11,036 bases of DNA from positions 1-11,036 of the forward strand of contig CALISX010000318.1 of the NCBI GenBank assembly GCA_938041725.1. Direction: 5' to 3'. The translations under genes and the position numbers were made by a program. The notes under the pieces were generated by a model. It had not been told where the DNA came from, searched no databases, and saw only the letters and a list, made by a program, of their open reading frames with translations. This document shows, in pieces, positions 7,060 to 11,036 of this stretch (positions within the stretch are counted from its first letter, which is position 1; every line of letters begins with the position of its first letter). Source of the DNA: an uncultured Lachnoanaerobaculum sp. (GTDB taxonomy: Bacteria; Bacillota; Clostridia; Lachnospirales; Lachnospiraceae).

Positions 7060-7076
7060 GCTAAACAGAGTTTAGC
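7060..7076. promoter_or_regulatory. Perfect inverted repeat over the -10 of the wall-binding gene, candidate operator
   Basis: GCTAAAC (7060-7066) and GTTTAGC (7070-7076) are perfect inverted copies around a 3-base spacer. The repeat covers the proposed -10 (7069-7074), so a dimeric repressor bound here would block transcription. A 3-base loop and the lack of a T-run on the minus strand make it an unlikely terminator for the upstream export operon. Function is inferred. Confidence 0.4.
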
Positions 7077-7096
7077 ATAATTTTTCTCCAAAACAA
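7069..7096 (-). promoter_or_regulatory. Candidate promoter of the wall-binding protein gene
   Basis: On the minus strand TTGTTT (7096-7091) and TAAACT (7074-7069) are 16 bases apart, and TGC precedes the -10 as a TGn extension. The hexamers match consensus at three and four positions. Transcription would begin near 7062, about 60 bases before the ATG at 7000. It is a plausible but not strong promoter. Confidence 0.4.
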
Positions 7097-7099
7097 GAG

Positions 7100-7111
7100 A
7101 ATTCATGAATT
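7100..7111. promoter_or_regulatory. 12-bp perfect palindrome AATTCATGAATT
   Basis: This self-complementary 12-mer lies 4 bases upstream of the proposed -35 (7096-7091) of the wall-binding protein gene and about 32 bases after the permease stop. It could be a regulator-binding site. A palindrome of this length in AT-rich DNA can also occur by chance. Confidence 0.25.
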
Positions 7112-7142
7112 TGTAAGTAAGGCGAAAGGAGCTGTACAAAAC

Positions 7143-8321
7143 CTACTCACTGCGCAAAGCGTCAATGGGATTTAAGGTGGCGGCCCGGGAAGCAGGCATG
7201 TAACCAAAGATCAAGCCGATGGCCACAGAAACACAAAAGGAAATGATCACCGCAGTGGGACTGGGAGGCGCACTGAAATTCAACAGCTTTCCAATGGCAG
7301 GACTTAAACCTCCCCCCAATAAAATTCCAATCATTCCCCCCAGCACACTGGTTACCAGGGCCTCAATAACAAACTGCTGCATAATCACGCCTTTTCTGGC
7401 CCCCAGAGCCTTTCGAATGCCGATTTCTCTGGTTCTTTCTGTGACAGACACCAGCATAATGTTCATAACCCCCACACCTGCCACCAAGAGGGAAATACCT
7501 GCAATGGCACCCACCATGGCGCTCATCATGGCCACCTGGGCATTAAGGGAATCCAGCATCTGGCTCATACTCATAATATAGAAGTTTTCCGCCTTTTTAT
7601 AAATTCCGGTTAAAAACTCCGTCAGCACCTCCACTGCCCGGGCCGAGACACTGGTGTTCACGGTGGCAAATACATAGGTTTCCGGAATGGATGTGCTGGT
7701 CAGCTGCCCTGCCGTGGAATAGGGAATATGGCAAAAATCATCGCTTCCCCTGGGGGTAAGGGCCAGTTTATCCTGACGCTCCACCACCCCAACTACGGTA
7801 AAGGCACTTCCGTTGATTTTCAAGGTTTGGCCTATGGCAGCCTTGGGAGATCCATAGAGCTTGCCCGCCACATAATAACCGATGACCGCCGCCTTTTGCC
7901 TGGACAGGATATCGGAATAGGACAAATACCGTCCCTCCTGCAGCTTATAGCTTTTCAGCATCTTATAATCCTCACTGACGCCGGTTACCGATGTGGAGGA
8001 AAGCTTTTCACTTCCCGCCTTTAAGGTGCCTCCCACAGATACTGTGGGAGACATCTGGGCAAATAAATCCCGGTTTTCCTCAAAGAAATCGTACATCTCC
8101 TCCACGGAGGCATGACGGGTAGGCATATTGGTCACATTCACATTGATCTGGTTTACACCCATGTCCATGTACTGGTTGATCATATAGTTTAAATACCCGC
8201 TCATCACGCTTACCAGAATAACCACGGCAGCCACACCGATGATAATGCCCAGCATGGTCAGGAAGGAGCGCATCTTATTGGCCAGAATGCTCTTAATGGC
8301 TAGTTTAAAGGATTGTCCCAT
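7143..8321 (-). CDS. MacB/FtsX-type ABC transporter permease
   Basis: This 392-residue permease is the membrane subunit of a type VII-like (MacB/LolC/YknZ) ABC exporter. Such exporters use a mechanical cycle to push substrates outward rather than moving them through a channel. It opens with an amphipathic stretch and a first helix (MRSFLTMLGIIIGVAAVVIL, residues 17-36). A large extracytoplasmic domain (about 42-265) follows, then three C-terminal helices. Between the first two of these is the conserved cytoplasmic SVTERTREIGIRKALGARKG, and the protein ends PASRAATLNPIDALRSE, both FtsX-family hallmarks. The reading frame is open upstream to 8360, but I chose the ATG at 8321 ([11 protein letters not shown]). 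It has GGGGGGAG about 8 bases and GAGG about 3 bases upstream, and it matches the usual family N-terminus. It overlaps the ATPase gene by 17 bases, indicating translational coupling. No clear terminator follows. Confidence 0.93.
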   Translation of the reverse strand: MGQSFKLAIKSILANKMRSFLTMLGIIIGVAAVVILVSVMSGYLNYMINQYMDMGVNQINVNVTNMPTRHASVEEMYDFFEENRDLFAQMSPTVSVGGTLKAGSEKLSSTSVTGVSEDYKMLKSYKLQEGRYLSYSDILSRQKAAVIGYYVAGKLYGSPKAAIGQTLKINGSAFTVVGVVERQDKLALTPRGSDDFCHIPYSTAGQLTSTSIPETYVFATVNTSVSARAVEVLTEFLTGIYKKAENFYIMSMSQMLDSLNAQVAMMSAMVGAIAGISLLVAGVGVMNIMLVSVTERTREIGIRKALGARKGVIMQQFVIEALVTSVLGGMIGILLGGGLSPAIGKLLNFSAPPSPTAVIISFCVSVAIGLIFGYMPASRAATLNPIDALRSE

Positions 8322-9009
8322 ATTCCTCACTCCCCCCGTCAAAATTGATCTTCCCGTCATGGATGCGGATCACCCGCTTGGCCTCCATGGCAATGGAGTT
8401 GTCATGGGTAATCATAATCACCGTATTCCCCTCCTCGTAGATCTTCTTAAAAAAATCCAGCACCTGACGGCTGGTTTTGGAATCCAGGGCACCGGTGGGC
8501 TCATCTGCCAAAATCAAGGAGGGATTGGCTGCCAGAGCCCTGGCAATACTCACCCTTTGCTGCTGTCCTCCTGAAAGCTGATTGGGAAGGTTGGCATGTT
8601 TTTCCTCCAGTCCCACTTTTGCCAGGGCCTCCATGGCCCGCCTTTTTCTCTCGGATCCGGACACATGGGCATACAAAAGGGGCAGCTCCACATTTTCCAA
8701 AATGCTCATTCTGGGAAGGAGATTATACTGCTGGAACACAAAGCCGATCATTTTGTTACGGATGTCTGCCAGCTGGTTATCGCTCATTTTCCCCACATCC
8801 TTGCCTCCCAACAGGTAGGTTCCCGAGGTGGGAACATCCAGGGCCCCGATAATATTCATCAAGGTGGACTTTCCGGAGCCGGACTTTCCCACAATGGCCA
8901 CAAACTCTCCTTTATTGATGGTAATACTGACGCCGTCATTGGCATAGATGGTTTCGCCCCCCATCTTATACTCTTTGCGGATATCCGTCATTTCAATTAA
9001 TTTTTCCAT
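8305..9009 (-). CDS. ABC transporter ATP-binding protein (MacB/LolD/YknY type)
   Basis: This 234-residue cytoplasmic ATPase powers the exporter encoded with it. Visible motifs: Walker [10 protein letters not shown] (41-49), Q-loop FQQYNLLP (92-99), signature LSGGQQQR (145-152), Walker B LILADE with catalytic E170, D-loop GALD (173-176) and switch His202 in MITHD. The [21 protein letters not shown] segment is typical of the MacB/LolD subfamily. The frame extends to 9051, inside the adaptor gene, but the ATG at 9009 is favoured. It starts [17 protein letters not shown] as in relatives, and GGGGTAAGG precedes it. That places it 10 bases after the adaptor stop. All nucleotide-binding residues are intact. 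Confidence 0.96.
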   Translation of the reverse strand: MEKLIEMTDIRKEYKMGGETIYANDGVSITINKGEFVAIVGKSGSGKSTLMNIIGALDVPTSGTYLLGGKDVGKMSDNQLADIRNKMIGFVFQQYNLLPRMSILENVELPLLYAHVSGSERKRRAMEALAKVGLEEKHANLPNQLSGGQQQRVSIARALAANPSLILADEPTGALDSKTSRQVLDFFKKIYEEGNTVIMITHDNSIAMEAKRVIRIHDGKINFDGGSEEYGTIL

Positions 9010-9019
9010 CCTTACCCCG

Positions 9020-10720
9020 CTACTCTGCAACAGCTTCTCCGCCGCCTGCACCCTGATATTCAGCGCCCTCGACCGCTCCGCTGCTCTCAGAAGTTTGCGT
9101 GTCTATATCCAAATACACCTCATCCCCCTCCTTCAGACCCGAGGTAATTTGTACAAAGTCCGCATTGATGACACCGGTGGTCACCGTTACCTCTTTAAAT
9201 CCGGCGGGGATCAAAGCGTTATCCGTCCCGGCTCCACCAGCTCCAGCGGCGTCCGCTGCTCCCTGACTCTCCCCGGCGGCTCCTTGGGCTTGGGTATCCT
9301 TTACATATACCTTGTTGCCCCGCATAAGGGCTGCTGCCGGAATGGTTAAAGCATTGGAAGCAGATTCCAGGGTAATATAACCGTCCACATTCATGCCGGG
9401 AAGCAGGGAATAGTTTTCATCCAAGGTCACCGTTACTGGATAGGTGGATACCCCGTTCTGGGTGGTGCTTTCCAGACTCACACTGGTTACCGTGCCTCCC
9501 ATATCGCTGTCCGGAAAAGCGTCGGATTTGATCCGCACCTTCTGTCCCTCCTGCACCTTGCTGATGTCCTTTTCATCCACAGACATTTTGAAGGTATAGC
9601 TGCTCATATCATAAATCACAGCCATATTGGTGGCCTGATTGTTGTTGCCCCCTCCGGATCCCACCTTATCTCCCTGCTTGTAGTTTTTGGAAATCACCTT
9701 GCCGGAAATAGGAGCCTTAATAGTATACTCCTCATAATTTTTCCGGGTGGTGTCCACTCCTTTTTTGGCGGCGTCCACCTCCCCCTGGGCCGTATCCACC
9801 GCATCCTTATAGGACTTTAAAAGCTTGGCAGCAGAATCTGATGTCATTTTAAAAATCGGGGTTCCCACAGCCACATAGTCCCCCACATTCACCAGCAGTT
9901 TCTCCACCTCCACGGTCTCCTTGAGATCCGCCTGCATTTCCACATTGGTGGCCGCTTCAAAGGTTCCCTCTCCGCTGGAAGAAAACTCTCCCACAGCAGC
10001 GGTGGCGCTCATTTTGGTGGTCAGTCCCCCGGGATTGTCTACTTCAAAGGTGACATTTTTAACCAGTCTTCCTCCGTCCAGGGTTTCCTCCATGTTGCCC
10101 ACGGCCACCACCCTTCCCGGCAGTTCCTCTCTGCTCTCTGTCAGTGTCAAGGTGCCTGCAGTTCCCACAGGAATCATCCCGGCCTCTGCGCTTAAAAAGG
10201 GAATACGCACCCGCATGGTTTTGTCATTATAGATGGTAGCCAGCTTTCCTCCTCCAGAGACTTTATCCCCCGCTTGAATGGGCAGCTCTTTAATATAGCC
10301 GCTTCGGGAAGAACGATAGAGATTCCCCCCAAACTCCGCTGAGGCCTTGGCGTAATCCTGGGTGGCGGTGGAATAATTGGCGTTTGCCCGGGTCAGGGAA
10401 TTGTTCACAGAGTTTAACTCCGATTCCATGGAGGAAACATCAATCTGGTACAGCACCTGATCCTTTTCCACCATATCCCCCACCTCAAAATCCGCCGCCA
10501 CAATATCCCCGGACACCAGGGATGTAATATTATAGGTATTCTTAGGGGTAATGGTGCCTGAGGAGGAAATCTCTGAAGAAATATCCTGCACCGTCGCCAT
10601 GGCTGTGGGAACATCCGCAGCCATATTGGCTGTCTTGGATGCCATACGTCCTTTGATATAGAGAAAGGCCCCGGCTGCCACCACTGCCAAAATCGGAATG
10701 ACAATAAATCTCTTTTTCAT
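9020..10720 (-). CDS. HlyD/MacA-type adaptor subunit with two tandem adaptor modules
   Basis: This 566-residue protein is the extracytoplasmic adaptor of the export system, like Bacillus YknX. An N-terminal membrane anchor (RFIVIPILAVVAAGAFLYI, 4-22) precedes two similar modules. Module 1: half-lipoyl segment (about 60-94, SGDIVAADFEVGDMVEKDQV), a short hairpin (95-130), second half (139-168, SGYIKELPIQAGDKVSGG) and a beta-barrel (about 168-250). Module 2: half-lipoyl (258-292, VEVEKLLVNVGDYVAVG), hairpin (294-332), second half (333-372, APISGKVISKNYKQGDKV) and barrel (372-455). A membrane-proximal domain (456-540) follows, interrupted by an Ala/Gly/Gln-rich insert (about 476-503) and ending in a Gly/Ala/Glu-rich tail. 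Relatives are usually 350-450 aa, so it is long. The ATG is supported by AGGGGAG three bases upstream, and it starts 11 bases after the preceding stop. The substrate is not shown; YknWXYZ counters a toxic peptide. Confidence 0.92.
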   Translation of the reverse strand: MKKRFIVIPILAVVAAGAFLYIKGRMASKTANMAADVPTAMATVQDISSEISSSGTITPKNTYNITSLVSGDIVAADFEVGDMVEKDQVLYQIDVSSMESELNSVNNSLTRANANYSTATQDYAKASAEFGGNLYRSSRSGYIKELPIQAGDKVSGGGKLATIYNDKTMRVRIPFLSAEAGMIPVGTAGTLTLTESREELPGRVVAVGNMEETLDGGRLVKNVTFEVDNPGGLTTKMSATAAVGEFSSSGEGTFEAATNVEMQADLKETVEVEKLLVNVGDYVAVGTPIFKMTSDSAAKLLKSYKDAVDTAQGEVDAAKKGVDTTRKNYEEYTIKAPISGKVISKNYKQGDKVGSGGGNNNQATNMAVIYDMSSYTFKMSVDEKDISKVQEGQKVRIKSDAFPDSDMGGTVTSVSLESTTQNGVSTYPVTVTLDENYSLLPGMNVDGYITLESASNALTIPAAALMRGNKVYVKDTQAQGAAGESQGAADAAGAGGAGTDNALIPAGFKEVTVTTGVINADFVQITSGLKEGDEVYLDIDTQTSESSGAVEGAEYQGAGGGEAVAE

Positions 10721-10731
10721 ATTCTCCCCTG

Positions 10732-11036
10732 TTAATCCACAACGTAGTCTATAACCGTGTAAGTGGTGGTTCCCTCCGTGTCGGTATTCATCTCCACAAC
10801 CAAGGTAACATCATCATTAACCTTCAAGCTGCCATAAATAGAAAAGGCAAACTGCATATCACTGGAGGTGAGAGAATATTCCTGGCCGTCTACCACCACC
10901 GAACTGGGCGTTAAGGTGGAGGTGGACTTGTAGTAAATATTTTCAATCACCCCATGCACCGCTCTTCTTCCACTGCTGGAATCGGTATTTTCGTCATAGG
11001 CCCAGATCGTCTTGGCGGCAACGGAATAATAAATCA
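10732..11036 (-). CDS. C-terminal part of an unrecognised protein, first visible gene of the export operon (partial)
   Basis: The frame is open from the right window edge to the TAA at 10732, giving at least 100 residues without a stop, so the true start lies outside. A GTG at 10957-10959 is in frame, but coding continues upstream (YYSVAAKTIWAYDENTDS and onward), so it is not needed as a start. The visible part is rich in Thr, Ser, Val and Asp with alternating hydrophobic residues (SSVVVDGQEYSLTSSD, then DVTLVVEMNTDTEG and YTVIDYVVD). This suggests beta-strands of an extracytoplasmic domain, and I see no membrane helix. I do not recognise the family. The adaptor gene begins 11 bases after its stop, so it is probably in the same operon and may assist export or the wall context. 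Confidence 0.65.
   Translation of the reverse strand, partial: IYYSVAAKTIWAYDENTDSSSGRRAVHGVIENIYYKSTSTLTPSSVVVDGQEYSLTSSDMQFAFSIYGSLKVNDDVTLVVEMNTDTEGTTTYTVIDYVVD

Noticed and set aside
7001..7142. Terminator for the export operon
   Set aside because: The inverted repeats here have no T-run on the minus strand. Transcription may end weakly or read through into the wall-binding protein gene.
9921..10232. Plus-strand frame antisense to the adaptor gene
   Set aside because: Ser/Thr/Pro/Val-rich shadow of the adaptor's codons with no start signal.
1..11036. CRISPR arrays, tRNA or rRNA genes, insertion sequences, phage or toxin-antitoxin genes
   Set aside because: No regularly spaced repeats, no cloverleaf or rRNA-like segments, and no transposase, integrase or toxin-like protein were seen on either strand.

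Overview
The window looks like chromosomal DNA of a low-to-mid-GC Gram-positive anaerobe of the class Clostridia, most likely Lachnospiraceae. The evidence is strong AAGGAGG-type ribosome binding sites, Gram-positive-style secreted proteins (one with tandem GW...WYYL cell-wall-binding repeats), and the types of protein families present. The genus is an inference; there is no rRNA or other marker gene. Every gene I can support lies on the minus strand, so transcription runs from the right edge to the left edge.

Right end (11036 to 7143): the C-terminal part of an unrecognised protein, then a tightly spaced three-gene export operon: an HlyD/MacA-type adaptor of 566 aa with two adaptor modules in tandem, a MacB/LolD-type ABC ATPase, and a MacB/FtsX-type permease. 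The order adaptor-ATPase-permease matches Bacillus YknX-YknY-YknZ. Intergenic distances are about 11 and 10 bases, and the last two genes overlap by 17 bases.

Middle (7142 to 2978): a monocistronic gene for a small secreted protein (fn3-like domain, Ser-rich linker, four 20-residue cell-wall-binding repeats) ends at a strong intrinsic terminator. A GC-rich, strongly self-complementary stretch follows, then a promoter that drives a DUF2142 multi-membrane-span protein. metY (O-acetylhomoserine sulfhydrylase) begins about 20 bases after the DUF2142 stop, so the two are probably co-transcribed.

Left end (2977 to 1): a secreted DUF5722 protein that looks like a clan GH-A glycoside hydrolase, closed by a hairpin terminator. 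An AT-rich non-coding gap of about 275 bases carries an extended -10 promoter. Then come a family 2 glycosyltransferase and the first 20 codons of the next gene, both much more AT-rich than the rest. This is probably the start of a cell-surface polysaccharide locus that runs off the left edge.

The common theme is the cell envelope: an exporter, a wall-binding protein, a polytopic membrane protein, a secreted hydrolase and a glycosyltransferase, with metY as a metabolic outlier. I see no CRISPR array, tRNA, rRNA, insertion sequence or phage gene, and no clear novel system. The most unusual items are the tandem-module adaptor, the structured DNA at 6078-6149, and several palindromes next to promoters.
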